Source: Neocallimastix lanati (nom. inval.) (Eukaryota; Neocallimastigomycota; Neocallimastigomycetes; Neocallimastigales; Neocallimastigaceae). From it: 52,500 bases of DNA. The DNA lies in NCBI GenBank assembly GCA_016946835.1, contig JACVTC010000101.1, forward strand, positions 75,001 through 127,500, given 5' to 3'. Positions 19,407 through 33,448 of the stretch are shown in pieces. Both the position numbers and the translations under genes were made by a program. The notes beneath the pieces were generated by a model that was not told the origin of the DNA, did no database searches, and was given only the letters and a program-made list of their open reading frames with translations. Each line of letters opens with the position of its first letter. Positions within the stretch are counted from its first letter, which is position 1.

Positions 19407-20411
19407 TTTATAATAATAAAAAAATAACAATAAAAATGACATGTTGGATAACATAGTAATAGTGGAACAAAATAAATTATACGCGTTAAAAATGGATAAT
19501 TTCAGAGAAAAAAAATAGGAAATAGGAAATAGGAAATGCTAATAACGATGAATGTGAAACAAATCGTAATATTATAATTAGTAAAGAAGAAAATAAAAAT
19601 AGTTTCACAGATATTAAGAAAAATCAAAATAATAATATGGAAATTAATAATATTGTAACAATAAATATTAAAGCTATTGATAATAATGAAATTATTAATT
19701 CAAATAGTAAAAAGAATAAAGATAATAACGATATTGTTGAGAACTCTGAAAATATAATTAACAAGAGAAATAATAATAAAAATGTAAAAGAAGTAATAAA
19801 TATTAATGAACCTTTAAAAGTTGAAAACATTAACAAAAGAACTAATAAATCTATAACTCCTAGTTTGGTAATGGAATCAAATATTAATAAAAATTCAAAA
19901 TAAACAATATTCAAATTATTCCGAATGATAATAAGCATAAGCTATTTACAAATAAAGTGTATTCAGTTAATAATAATATTAATATAAAAGAAAGAAAAAT
20001 TATTAACAAAAATTCTCCGATAGATGAATCTAGTAAAGTTGTAAATGTTGGTAGTGATATGAAAATAAAAATTAATTAAATTAAAAAGATAATTAAAATT
20101 CCAAATATTCGTATTCAAAATAGCAATAAAAATAAAATAAATATTAATAAAATTTTGATGCCCAAACCTGAGATTGCATTAAAGGAGATTATTTATTACA
20201 ACAACAACCGGGATGATACAAAACTGGCAATTAGAAATTATAGATATAAAAGAAAATAAAATTTTAAAATTATTATTTATAGTAATTAAACCATATATTT
20301 TCTTTTATATAAAAAATATATATATAGTTTAATTTTTAGCAAAGGGCATTTCTGATATAAAACAAATATGTTTAGTAACATATTTGTATATTTAATAATA
20401 ATTATTAAATA
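18445..20411 (+). mobile_element. Ty3/gypsy gag relic with Asn-rich tail, flanked by short direct repeats
   Basis: Direct repeats of ~57 bp (18445-18502 and 20357-20411, with CATATTTGTATATTTAATAA) bracket a decayed coding region. 18508-18795 reads as a gag capsid segment (LTLDECVKLIKKKYWKENLK ... VCDFNTRFLEPYDQLDF ... MADVDNLEDAWRLA) with one frame change. 18890-20240 is Asn/Ile/Lys-rich with many stops, including a possible zinc-knuckle remnant near 19165. The unit interrupts the segmental duplication, since copy A lacks it. Confidence 0.55.
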
Positions 20412-20639
20412 TATATCTTTTTGATAATAATTAATTTATTTTATTTTATTTCAATATGTATTATAATTATAATAATTATATTAAAATTTATATAATTCTA
20501 TATATTGAATATATAATTAATATATTTCTTATAAATATTAAACTTTAATAAATATATAAATGAAAAAAAATTTTTTTTATGTATAAATTTTGTTATATAT
20601 AAATATATATATTTATATTTATATATTCTGTTACAAATA

Positions 20640-21398
20640 TTAAAATTTAAATGAAGAATTCTGTTATAAATATTAAAATTTAAATGAAGAATTCTATAAT
20701 TTTATTTATATATATATATATATATTTTTTTTTTTGAATTAAATATAAAAATAGATTTAATAAAATCTATGATTTTATAATTGTTTTATACAGTATTTAA
20801 TAAATTTAAATAATAGCAATTAATAAAATTTTTTATATAGAAATAATAGTAATGGAATAAATATTAAAAAAAAAAATAAAAGTTTTTTTTTTTATCATTA
20901 AAATTGTATTTTAAATTGTTTATACTTTAATTTTCTAATTATTAATACTAAGGTTTAATATGAGATTCATATTTTTTTTTTTAAAAAAAAAGTTAATATA
21001 ATGTATTATTATCAGTATGAAAATTATTCTGGAATCATTAGAAGGTTTTTTTTTTTTTATCATTGTGTCTTAATACTAATATTTTAATGATGATGATCGA
21101 ATTTTTTTTTTATTTTTTTTAAAAAAATATATATATATATCTATATATTGACATAATTTTAAACTATCTATTAATATTTAATAAATATATTAAATAATAA
21201 AATAATAATTTATTTATTATTTGTGCTAATTTAATTATTTAAAAAAAAGTACAAAAGTATGGTAATAGAAATTTTAATATATTAGAATATATTGATTTGT
21301 TTATTAAGTTAGATAATTTCTATTTAATGAAAATTAGTATTTTAGAATTTTTTTTTTTTTTTATTTTTATAATATATTATTTATAATTTATTAGATAA

Positions 21399-21429
<31 letters not shown>

Positions 21430-23425
21430 GCAATAATAATAATAATAATATAAAAATTAAAGCTCTACTACAATCGATTATGTCTATTGATATTGCTAGC
21501 ATTGGTCTATGTTCAATAAGTTTAAATCTAATCCTCTACCAAAGATGTCAATGTTGATCATGTTGATAGCACAGTAAGACAGATCAACAAGGCCAGCACA
21601 ACCAATAAGGATCGAATTTTTATGTAATAAAAATTATGTTAAACTCATTTTGAAGTCAAAATAATTATTGTACTACTGTAAAGTTTTATAAATATTAATT
21701 AAATAATTGTCAAAAAATACACAAAAAACACATTGTACCACCTTAATAATTTTAAATTTTATCTATACTTTAATTATTTTTAAAATATTTAAATAAATTT
21801 ATTTTAATTTTTTAATTAAAAATTAATTAAAAAAGATTAAATTTTCTTGGTTACCGTTTAAAAAAAAATAAAAACTTTATTATTTATAATTATTTTTATA
21901 ATTTTTTTATAAAAATTATTATTTAGTTATTTTAGTTTTTAGTTAGTTTTATAAAATTTTTATTATTTATTTATTTATTTATTTATTTATCTATTATTTT
22001 ATAATATTATTAAATATTACTATTATTTAGTTTTTAGGAGGTCATTTATTTTATAAAAATAAAAATTTGTAATAACTTTATAACTAGAAAAATTATTCTT
22101 TTATTTATATATATTTTTTAATATTTTTACTAAATTAAAAAATATTGTAAATTTCTAATTTAAATATTTAAATTTTTATTTATTTTTGTTTAATATGTTA
22201 TACTTGGTCATACTTGAAAAACTATTCAAGTTTAAATATATTAAGTTATTATAAAAATATAATTATTATTTAAAATAATAAAAAATATTCATATTTATTA
22301 TTTAAAATAATAAAATATATTCATTTTATATTTATAAAAAAAAATAAAATTTAAAGTTGACCCTCTTCTTGATTTTTCATATCTTTTATTTTTTTTGTAT
22401 CTTTTGCTGCTGAATAAATACATGATACCACATTATATATCAAATCACTAATTATGATAACTAATAAGACATAAAGAAATATTCTAACTATTGTATTCAT
22501 TTTATAATTAGTATTATATTTAAGTATCTATTACTGTAATTCTATAAATATAATTAAATTTTTAATTATAATTATAATATTAATATTATAGATAAAATAA
22601 TAAAAATAGATAAAATAAATATGTAAATATGTAATATATATATGTACATATAAGTATGTTTATATTAATAAATATATGTAAATATGTAAAATATATAAAT
22701 ATACAAATAAATACCTGTATATTACAAATATTTATGACATTATAATATATTGATATAGAATAAAAAATATTTATAATGAAAAAAAAAAATAAATTTTATC
22801 AAAAATATGAAATAAATTATTGTTAGGGCTATTGCTTTATTTATTAATATTTTATTTCATTTATATTTATTTTTATTATTAAATTTTCTTTATTTACCAG
22901 TGTATGTTTTTTTTTTTTTTTTTTGTTTTGTTTTTTTGTTTTTTTTTTTTTTTGTTTTTTGTTTTTCGGTTTTCGTTTTTCGTTTTTGTTTTTTGTTTGA
23001 AATAAAATGAAGGGAAATTTGGTTTATTTATATACAGTTATTTTTATAATAAATATATAATAAATATATTTATATATACTTATATATATATATTAACTAA
23101 ATTGTAATTTTTAATAAAATTAAATATTTTTTAGTTATTTTAATTTAAAAAGTAATAGTTAAGATTATATTATAATATATATTATTATTTTCTTTTTGAA
23201 CTATTATGATGTATATAGATTAATTAACTAATTAATAATTAAATGTAAAAGATAAACTTTAAAACGAGTAATCATAATTGTACAAAAATAGAATTAAAAA
23301 GAGTTTCATATAATAATATAATATAATATAATATATAATATAATCAAGTAGAGTAGATTTAAATGTTACACATTTAAAGATTTTATTATATTTTTTATTA
23401 TAAGAATTTTGATAAATTCTTCAGG
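20640..23425 (+). repeat. Segmental duplication, distal part, copy C
   Basis: Direct-orientation counterpart of 5641-8750, about 300 bp shorter. The first ~40 bp (GAATTCTGTTATAAATATTA) are themselves duplicated at the start. It ends at TTCAGGTTTGG, exactly where the AT-rich repeat R2 begins. Confidence 0.75.
22351..22500 (-). CDS. Hypothetical 49-aa membrane microprotein
   Basis: A short minus-strand frame with ATG (22500) in an A-rich context and a stop at 22351. Residues 5-25 form one hydrophobic segment (VRIFLYVLLVIIISDLIYNV). A Cys and a Lys/Glu-rich hydrophilic tail follow (SAAKDTKKIKDMKNQEEGQL), so a single-pass membrane peptide is possible. The duplicated locus (7811-7948) keeps the hydrophobic part but has GTG as start and a different C-terminus. 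No family is recognised. It sits in a repeat, so it may be a remnant or a chance frame. Confidence 0.3.
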   Translation of the reverse strand: MNTIVRIFLYVLLVIIISDLIYNVVSCIYSAAKDTKKIKDMKNQEEGQL

Positions 23426-24033
23426 TTTGGAAATTTGCATTTCGTAAATTTTTTTTAAAAGTTAATAAATAAATAAATTAATAATAAAACAAATAAATAA
23501 TATATACAATTTAAATAAATCTTTAAATAAATAAAAAATAAATAAAAAATAAATAAATAAAACTATAATAAATAAACAAATTTAAAATAAAAATAAAAAA
23601 AAAAAAAAAAAAATTAAGAGAAAATAAGAACGTTTTATTTATTAATAAAAGTTTATTTATTAATATTTATTATTTAGAAACAGGTAATTACAAAGACAAA
23701 AAAATGTTTGACAAAATTATAATTATTTAAGTGTGCATTTAGAAAAATTTCATTTCAGAAAGTTGCATTTCGTAATTTTTTTAAAAGTTAATAAATAAAT
23801 AAATTAATAATAAAGTAAATAAATAATTTATATAATTTAAATAAATAACTAAATATATAAAATATAAATAAATAAAACAATAATAAATAAATAATTTTAA
23901 AAATAAATTTTTAAATATAATAAATTATATATATATATATATATAATAATACTAAATATACATTAGACATAAATATTTTATCACACGTTTTTAAATGTTT
24001 TGTAACTTTTCAAAATATAGATATTATTAAATA

Positions 24034-24081
<48 letters not shown>

Positions 24082-24425
24082 AATATTAATGATTTAAAAG
24101 ATATAAAGGATAATAATTAAAGATATAATTAAAATTAAAAAATAATATTTAAATAATTAATATATAGTTATATAAAAACCCTTTTTAAAATTATTTCATT
24201 TTTTTTAAAAATTTAATATTTAAATATTTGAAAGTTTTATTTTCAAATAATAAATAGTTAATACTTATTATTTTTTAAATTTTATTATTATAATTAGAAA
24301 ATAAAAAAATAAAAAATATCTATTTAATTAATTAATATTAATATTTTTTTTATTTATTAATATATTATAATAAATTTATTATTTATTTATTTTATTATTT
24401 ATATATCTGCGAAATGCACTAACCC
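23425..24425. repeat. AT-rich repeat R2 with inverted GCATTTCG ends
   Basis: The left end has AAATTTGCATTTCGTAAATT (23427-23446) and an internal direct copy AGTTGCATTTCGTAATTTTT (~23759). The right end reads, on the minus strand, GGGGTTAGTGCATTTCGCAG (24425-24406). Between them lie AT-rich blocks shared with R1, a TA dinucleotide run and poly-A. It has no coding capacity. The inverted ends suggest a non-autonomous DNA transposon, but no target-site duplication could be fixed. Confidence 0.55.
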
Positions 24426-24429
24426 CAAT

Positions 24430-24613
24430 TTATTTATATGAATTGAAGCTTAATCATAATACCATGAGATTATTTTAACAATAAATTAAATAATCTATTT
24501 CAAATACAAAGAGAAGAATTTACATATTACGAAATAATATAAATTAATATAATTTTAAACATATTTAACTATCTTCAAATAATCTAACATTCCCCTTCCC
24601 TTCCCCCCCCCTC
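24430..24613 (-). repeat. Ty1/copia 3' LTR and polypurine tract
   Basis: On the minus strand a long purine tract (24613-24591, G-rich) is followed by TGTTAGATTATTTGAAGATA at 24589. That is the layout of a copia PPT and LTR start downstream of RNase H. The other LTR was not found, so the LTR end near 24430 is a guess. Confidence 0.55.
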
Positions 24614-27600
24614 AGATCAGAATACTTTCTATTAAATATTTGGTTTGTAAATTTTTATCATTTTTGGTCCATTTTAAGTCCTTGCTTAATGGATCCGCTA
24701 GCATCTTTTCAGTGTTAATATATAATTTAAAGTTATTTTATTATTTTTTGATATTGTCATAATTAAAATGAAATTTTTATATCTATGTGTTTTAATTTAT
24801 TTTTTTGTAAAATGTCATTAATTAGTTGTGTTTTCATGAAATGGTGTCATTGAAAATATTTTCTTGGATTTTTGATTCCTAGTAGATAGTCCGCTTTGTT
24901 GCATTTTGATATTTTAAAAAAAATTTTTATTTTTTTTCTTTATTTTAAATATAATAATTTTATTTATTTCTGATTTAATATCTGCGATTAACAAAGTCAT
25001 CCACATAAAAACACCTATTATACATGATAACCAAGTCACCGCCCTTTTTTCCTAAAAAAAAAAAATACATGGTTCAGAAGAAAGTTGATTAAAAACCATT
25101 ATTTTTTAAGGAAATTTAATAACAGTTCAATTAAAAATTTAGATGTAATATGATCGATAGTAATAATTTTTAGGATTATCCATATCAAGAGTTGCTGAAA
25201 GAAGTCAAGTTGTAAGTCAATACCTTTTTTCGTTTGATTGAAACCTCTAGTTACGATTCTTCCTTTTATATTTGTTACAGTTGGATTTTTTTACTCCTTT
25301 TGGAATTTCCATGTTTTGAAAACCATTTTTTTTTTTTTTTTGGTATAAGTTTTGTAGTTCTGCATTTATGACTTCAATCCAATGATTCTTATTCCTTACA
25401 TGAGATTACTTGTTTATATTTTAATGAAACATTAGTATTCATTTTGATATCATTTTCTATATTATTTACATTTTATTAGGTGAATCAGTTATATCTTCAG
25501 TTTGATTAGTATTTTATTTTGTTGATTATGTGCAAAGTTAGTATTACTTTCAATATCTTCAGTTTGATTAGTATTTTATTTTGTTGATTTATTGACTGAG
25601 TTAAGTATTATTAGTTGTATCTACAGTTTAATTAATTATCCTTATTGTTGATTATTGACTGAGTTAGTAGCTACTTGTTGTATTTTCATTTGATCTGAGA
25701 ATTGAATAATTATTTAAATTGAAATATTTATGTAAAATTTTATTAAATTGATTTTTTTGTTATTTGAATCAGGTAAGAGTTAACTTACCTTGGAGTGGAT
25801 TCATCAAAAAAAAAAAAAAAAAACAATTTCTCTAACTAAATATATATATCTAAATTTTTATAGTACTATTACGATATAACAGTTATGACTCTAAACTAAA
25901 AACCGAGAAAACCACTTTTTATTTCATTTTATCATTTGAAAAGTCTTTTGTAGTAGGCTCTACTTCCCGAATACTTTAATATATTTAAGGTTTAATGGTT
26001 TTATTATTATAAGACGTCTTCTGGAATTTTGTATTGTATACCTTTATGGGGAGCCTTATTGTATAATAAGTTTAGCCTATTTTATAACTGAGAAATCTCA
26101 GAATTTGAAACCTATCTTGCTCCACTATAAGAGAGTTTTCGCAAAGTTAAATTAAAAGTATAATTGAAACGTTTCCGACTTAACCATTATTTTACTGGGT
26201 TGTAGGGAGAGGTTGAGTAAGTTTTCCTAATACCATTTCTAATACAGAATTTTTTCTATCTTTTTTTTTTTTTTTTTTTTTTTGTTATTGAAATATTCTC
26301 GACCTTGATCTCTGTTCTGAAATTTTTTTTAATCTTCTTTCGTCAAATTGTTTATTTAGATGAAGTAAAAGAAAAAATTTATTAATTATGCTTGGAACTT
26401 CTGATTTATTTTCTAGTAAGAAAACCCAATTTATTACTTGAGTAATCATTCACGAATGTGAGAATGGATGAAATCTTATGCCTGTGAAAGATGGTTGGAT
26501 CGGTCCTATATGATATCAAAGTGAATTTTTTCCAGAATAACTTGTTAAGTTTTTGGAGTAATTCCTGTAATGAGCTCTTCTCTTGTGTTTGGAGATCGGA
26601 CAGTCTAAGTATTTGGGGGAACTTACTTTAATGTTATGTATATAAAGTTAGGGTTAAGTATTTGTCCAAATTCATGGTAGAAATGTCCCAATCATCTATG
26701 CCCATAATAGTCTACTTTAATTATTCAATTCAGCATCTTTGGTTAGATAGGATGCTGTCTACCATGGGATCAACGTTACTATAAATTCATTGTTTTGATT
26801 CGAATGATGTTATTTTTTTTTTCATCTGATTCGAAAGATCCTAAGAGTTTGTTCTTTTTTTTTTTTTTTTTTGTTTGTTTGTTTCTCTGTTGTTATACTT
26901 GAGGGTTAGACATACATTTATCCTTCCTTGGTATAATTATGCTGATTTAGTCCTTCCTTTACTTAATATGATTCCACTTATTAGATTTTTCATATATTAT
27001 TTTACTTGACTATAAAACTTTCTTAAGCTTTGAATTCATGTCCATTCAGGTTTTCTTCATATATTTCCACTTCCTTCAAATTCGCAAGGTTGTATTAATT
27101 GCATATCTATAAGTTACTTTTTTTTTTTTCTTATAATATTCATTGATCTATCTATGTTATAGGTAATACGTTCGGAAGAGAAGCCTCTGTGTCGAAAATT
27201 CACACTGTGACTTCATTTGGGCTATATTCTAATATATTAATTGTGTTTTTTTTTATCATCACTTTTTTTTTTTCATTTGGCAGGTATTAATATGTGGATC
27301 TTCTTCTTCTTCTTTAGTAGAGCTTTCCAGACTATTTAATTTCTTATCGGTACACCTCCTTCAATTCTTCAAGGGGGAAAATTCGGGTTCTTCAATATTT
27401 TCTACATTTGTTCAATATTGGGAAATTTCCTTTTGTTTTTTGTTTTTTTTTTTTTTTTTTAAAATCTTCTGTTTTTTTTTGTTCTTTGAATGGTGTTTGG
27501 GTTTATTATTACTATTATAATAATTAGCATTATTTCTAATTTTTTTTTATTTAATTCAATCAATTGAATTTTATACAATCATCGGTATTGTGACTCTCCG

Positions 27601-27882
27601 CTTGCTTTACAAATATCGCAATGTTTTTTTGTTTTATTAGTAAAAAAAAAAAAAGGGATTTTTTTTTTTTTTTGATTGATTCACAATGGGTCCTTTTCCT
27701 CTAAAATCGTTGTTGTTTCTTAAAGACCAGATCAATTATTCATATAATCTTCATTAAAAATTGCTGGCTGATTTTGTTCGAACATTATTTTTTTTTTTCA
27801 TTTTGTTTTAAATATAATTTAGAAGTTTAATATATCATGTGCATCTTTTAATAAAATTATCATTTCCTCTTGGTTGTAATTG

Positions 27883-27917
<35 letters not shown>

Positions 27918-28054
27918 ATCTACAGGAAAAGAGGGGTTAGAGTATCCTAAAATTTTCTAGTTTTCCAAGAGTTATTATTAGAAGATTTCTTATTTTAAAA
28001 TCTTTTTCCCAGTAGTAATTTTTTTTTTTAAATTTTTAAATATCTTTTTTTTTA

Positions 28055-28093
<39 letters not shown>

Positions 28094-28532
28094 ATTTTAA
28101 CTTTGTTAATCTTCGGTCTAAAAAATTCAAAAAAAAAAAAAAAAAAATTTTTTTTTTTAATCCAAGAAAAAGCAATATTTCATTATTGGAATAATATTAA
28201 TTTTTTTTCCCCAATAACACCGTTTGAATTTTTTCCACTTATTAAAAAACATTGGATTTGGGTAATCATATATTTAACTTATAAGGGGGAGGAATATTTA
28301 ATTCTTTGATTACTGTAAATAAGAGTATAATCATATTTGGATGTTTGAAACCTGCCATCCAATAAAAAAAAAATAAAAAAAAAAATCCTTTATTAATCAG
28401 AATTTGTATTGAACGGGATCTATTTTTTGTTAGAATCTAATAAGGGGGAATGGTAAGAAACACTTCTTATAATCACAGAATTGAATAAAAAGCATTTTTA
28501 AATACAGAAGGAATATTGGTGGTAATAAAAAT

Positions 28533-28580
<48 letters not shown>

Positions 28581-28813
28581 TTATTTCCAAATAAAATCTT
28601 TCAGACTTTATTAAAGTAAAATGTTGATATAACAGGTTTAAGAGAAAAGCTTATTATCAAAGGGTATATCTAAATTAGTATAACATAGGAATTATTGTTA
28701 AGTTTATTATTAAGTTTAAATAAAAAAAGAATTTTCTGTAATGACGCCAAGGTCTTTTTTTTTTTTTTTAGGACGAATGATCATGGTTGTGCACTTTTTA
28801 ATACTATTAATAC

Positions 28814-28854
<41 letters not shown>

Positions 28855-29728
28855 GTCATAAGATGATTACAAAATAGGTTACATAGTAGTAATATTATGC
28901 AATTTAAGTTTATGAAGAGAGCTGTACGTTACATTAGAATCCAATTCAAAAAAAAAAAATATATTTATATATATTACATTACTTCGTTATCATTTACCCA
29001 TTGAGAAACTTTAGAAAGAAGCTTGAAGAGATTAATATTATTTTTTTTTCAGAATATGACATATCAAAACCACATTAACTGCAAACAAACCACCAACAAC
29101 AACAGGTACCATAGCAAATATCAGGATTATTGGTTTAAGGAATCTGCATAATCTAAAAAAAAAAAAAAACACTGATTTTTCTTCTTCTCTTGTTATCCAA
29201 TTTATGGTACAAAAAAAAAATCTATAATTGACATTGAAATCTCTAGCTTTCCATGTCTGTTTTTCCTTTTATTTTCATGGAACGCAATACCTCGTAACAA
29301 ATTGGTATTGGATATTCTTTATTAAAGACAATAAAAATGTCTTTAGATGATTTATTAACTTCCATCGAGGCTTGGGTAGGTGTTATTAGATTCCACCTTT
29401 CCTTATCGTCTTCCTTCTACTGTCACTCCGATCAATATCGGAATTTTCAACTTTATTAAGGTCATTTCCATCTCCTTCGTTCTTGAATAATTTCTTTGAG
29501 GGGGGATTTTCCATAAGATATTAAAAATAGAAGAAGGAAAGATAATTTCAGAATAATTAATAGGTTGGTTATTTGATCTATGCCTTTAACTTATTTTCCC
29601 AAGGAATTGATTGTCAAGGTTTGGTAAGTTTTTTTTTTTTCAAAATTCTTTTAATTCATTCTTCAATTTCGTGGGAAGCTAAGCTTAACTTTGTTGAGTA
29701 CTCCCTATTGGAATACTGGAAGAAGTAG

Positions 29729-29740
<12 letters not shown>
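24614..29740 (-). mobile_element. Decayed Ty1/copia element: gag-protease-integrase-RT-RNase H
   Basis: Read leftward, the pieces follow copia order. The gag-like part is 29730-28980 (RWNLITPTQASMEVNKSSKD near 29380), then a zinc-knuckle trace (KKHCDICKASGESQYR near 27610). The integrase core is 26540-26280 (GPIQPSFTGIRFHPFSHS, then NWVFLLENKSEVPSI), with its C-terminal part 26150-25900. RT lies at 25400-24880 (WIEVINAELQNLYQKKK, then RIVTRGFNQTKKGIDLQ, then the VDD region), followed by the RNase H tail (MLADPLSKDLKWTKNDK, ~24710-24655) and the PPT at 24613. Integrase before RT is the diagnostic order. Stops, frame changes and long A or T runs break every domain. No 5' LTR is visible. Confidence 0.85.
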
Positions 29741-29763
<23 letters not shown>

Positions 29764-29918
29764 TTTTTTTGACAAGTCTACGAGTGTTAAAGTCTACGAG
29801 TGTTATTTAAAAATAATCTCTATTAAATTATTTTTAAGTATTATTATTTTTTTTAATAGTTAATGTGGAATAAAATGATCAGCAGAAGTAGTGCTAATAG
29901 CTCTATAGTAGTGGTCGT

Positions 29919-29954
<36 letters not shown>

Positions 29955-29979
29955 CCAAGAATTGAAAGGGTCACATAAA

Positions 29980-30540
29980 GACATGGAAATATGGAAATTC
30001 AGAATTGATGCATGATTTCAGCGAGGAGGTTGTTAATTGTTGTTTACTGATGAAAAACAAATTGGACTATAGTTATTGTAGCAGCGGAAGATGATATTGT
30101 GAGGGGATTAAGAGAAAAGAAAGTTCCATTGAGGGGATCCCTGACAGTGGACGAATGGGTAGACGTGATAAAGAACTAAAAAAATATTGGAGGGAAAAAT
30201 CAGAAAAGTTGATACGCTGAGAGAGTTGAAGAGATTAATTAATAGAACAGAAATGAATCAGTATTACGTATTACAACTTTAAATACTAGATATTTAGACC
30301 AATAAGAATCAATTAGAATCTGAGGATAGAAGAGCAATTTCAGTAAATTGATTATGAAAACGCGTTGAGAGACCAAGAAATTATATCTATGATAAGGGTA
30401 GTCATGGCAGAAGCCGATACTCTGATGAAAGCCAGCACTCTTATCTGAAAAGTCTGAAAAGATTCTACAGGACGGACGCTCATTCTTCCAACTCGATCAA
30501 CAGAAATAGAACTAATATTTTAAGTGAGAGACATGCATTA
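29980..30540 (+). mobile_element. Ty3/gypsy-type gag relic
   Basis: The plus strand reads REKKVPLRGSLTVDEWVDVI (~30110-30170) and then DYENALRDQEIISMIRVVMA (~30352-30411) followed by EADTLMKASTLI. Both align with the gag relic at 18508-18795 (LTLDECVKLIKK and DYENALRPRGRIYERIAMAD). Frames are broken by stops and indels. Confidence 0.6.
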
Positions 30541-31087
30541 TAATGTTAAGAAATTATTTATATGTATGTATCTATCTATTCATAAACCTAAGAATTATTT
30601 TAATGTATTAACATTATTTTATTATGAATTATTATTATATATAATAAATAACATAAAAAATTTTTTATTGCAAATAATCTTATTATAACTAATTTAAGTA
30701 GATTTTAATAAATTATTTATTAATAATTAAATGGAAGAGGTCCTCTTTTTTAATTACTATAATTATATTTAAAACATTATTATTTCTTAAAATATTAAAC
30801 ATAATTAAAATAATTTTATATTACTATTTAATAAAATATCTTTTTACTTATATCATATAAAATTTAAATATATTTTTTTAAATAATATTATAAAGTTTAA
30901 AGTTTTTACTAAATAATAAAGTTATATTTTAATAATTAAGTTGATAAGTCCATTTTTATTAATTGTTTTATTTTTTTTTTTTTTTTTTTTGTAGGATTAA
31001 CACATGCTGATCTAATTATCAATTCCCTTCTTTCAAGAAGAAATATTTAGGTAGATCCATAAAACTCTTTATCTGAAATTAGTAACG

Positions 31088-31142
<55 letters not shown>

Positions 31143-31235
31143 AAAAATTCTAGGGGTTAGAGATAAAGTATGCATGCCTTCAATATCCTTGACCAATTAT
31201 AAACAGGTGTGTTCCAGTATTAAAAAACTGGAAGC

Positions 31236-31280
<45 letters not shown>

Positions 31281-31400
31281 CTATAAGAAACCATTAAAAT
31301 ATTACTTTCCAATTTGTAGTGAAGTGCCTCAATTTAGCGAAATATTTCAGACAATACAGAGTATTATCCCTTAGTATTTATCTCTACCACAACTTTTTGA
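30541..31400. other. AT-rich DNA with short unidentified coding-like islands
   Basis: Two less AT-rich patches stand out: 30994-31050 (plus-strand GLTHADLIINSLLSRRN after TTTTTGTAG, which looks like a splice acceptor) and 31170-31374 (an open frame interrupted by a run of ~40 A). Neither is recognised. They may be retroelement or gene debris. Confidence 0.3.
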
Positions 31401-33383
31401 AAAAAAAATTCCCAAACTTTTAATTAGTTGACTTTTTTTTTTTATATCAAAAAAATTAATTATTAGAAAATAGTTTTTTGGTTAATAAACTTATATATTT
31501 ATTAATATTTTTTAAAAAAAAAATATATAAATGGAACGTCAAAGATTTTTTGAAAAATAAAATAAAATAACATTTTATTTTTTTTTTATTGCTTAAAAAT
31601 AATAATAATAATAATAATAATTATAATAATTATAATAATAATAAAATATTTTTTGAAATTTTTATTTATTATATATACTTAATTTTAAAATATATAAATA
31701 AATAAATAATTGTTAAAACATGTTGAAGTAAGTTTCAAAATAAATAAATTGAAACTTATTATAAATAAATTAAATGGAAAAGCCAAATGGCAAAGTTAAA
31801 AAATTATTGTTAATTTGTACTAAAAATAAATTAAAAAATTCGATATAAATAATTCTTTATCATAAAATATATTAATAAATATGATATAATAATAACAATT
31901 ATTGACTTTTTTTTTTTTTTTTTTTCATAGATTTTAAGAGTCTTAGTGACTCTAAGTATAAAAAACAAAATAGTATATAAAAATATATATATATATATTT
32001 TTTTTTCACTATTTTTTTTTTGAATCTTATTTTTATTTTTATTAGATCAAGAAATCTTCTTTGACTCTTAAAAGTGATTCGTTAAAAAATGAAACAACCG
32101 CCTAACATAATATTTATGCCAATGACATAAAATCAAAATCTTGGGGAAAACTAATAACTTTATTGATAATATTGAAGATAGATGATCATAATTTTTTAAA
32201 ACTTGAAAAAACCTGCAAAAAACTTCTTAATTGATAATAGAAGAAAAGTTCCTAAATACATATTGAAGTACTGAATAAAATGTGTATATCCTATAGACTA
32301 AAAAAAAAAAAAAAAAAAAAGAAACTTAGAGACTCTTTAATAAATTTACAGTTATAATAATTAAAAAGATATAAAAAAATATTTATTGATAGAATTAAAA
32401 GTTAATGAACAAATCATAAAATATAATTTATTGACTTAAAAAACCAAAAGGTTGTCATAATAATAATTAAAAAAGCTTAAAACCAGAGAGTTACCATAAA
32501 AAAATATAATTAGATGACGTAAAACTTAAAATAAGTTTCCAATCTATAAAATAAAATATATTTTAATTGTATAATAATTAGAGGTTCAAAAGTTTTTATC
32601 CACCAAAACGAAATGGTAAAGGTTTAAATTATTTTAGAATAAAGAGGGAACGTTAGAATATGTGAAAAATAGAAATATATTATAGATAAATTAATGTTTA
32701 AGTAAAATTTCTTTTTTTTTTTTTTTTTTTTGGTTTATTTTTGAAATAAATTAATAAATGGATATATTAATAAATAAATAGATAAATTAATGGATAAATT
32801 AATAGATGAATAATTAGAAAATAAATAAATAAATGTAGATAGATAAATTAAAACATCAATAGTTTAATAAATAAATAGATAAATAATAAATAAATAAATA
32901 AATAAAAAAGTTTTTTAAATTAGTAAAAAAAAAATTAATTAAAATTTTATATATATATATAAATAGAATTTACGAATATTCCAATAATTTATCCTTTACA
33001 ATATATTAAAGTTTTTTTTTATTTTCATGGCAAGAATAGTGGCATTAAATCTTTTTTAAATGTATCTTTAAAAAAAAATTTTTTTTTTTTTTTTAATTAA
33101 TATTTGGTTTTGTAACCTTTTAATAAAATTTATTTTCGTACATTTTTTAATACATTTATTATCTATACATTTTTATATTTCATACATTTTATTATAGTTT
33201 ATTTTTATTTTTTAAATTCAATTTAATCCTTTTCAGTTTAAATGAATATATTCAAATTTATATTCATTTAATTCAAATATATTTAATTCGGTTTAATAAA
33301 ATTTTCAATTAAATATATTCTTTAAATATAATAAAAAAAAAGTTTTTTTCTGATTGTCTTTTTTTTTTTTTTATTTTATTTTA
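31401..33383. other. Gene-free AT-rich DNA
   Basis: Poly-A/T runs, ATA and AAT repeats, and a slightly richer stretch at 32040-32330 with plus-strand fragments such as YANDIKSKSWGKLITLL that are not recognised. Palindromic AGAGTCTTAGTGACTCT lies near 31940. No gene is supported. Confidence 0.5.
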
Positions 33384-33416
33384 AATAATAAATAATAAAT
33401 AATAAATAATAAATAA

Positions 33417-33448
<32 letters not shown>

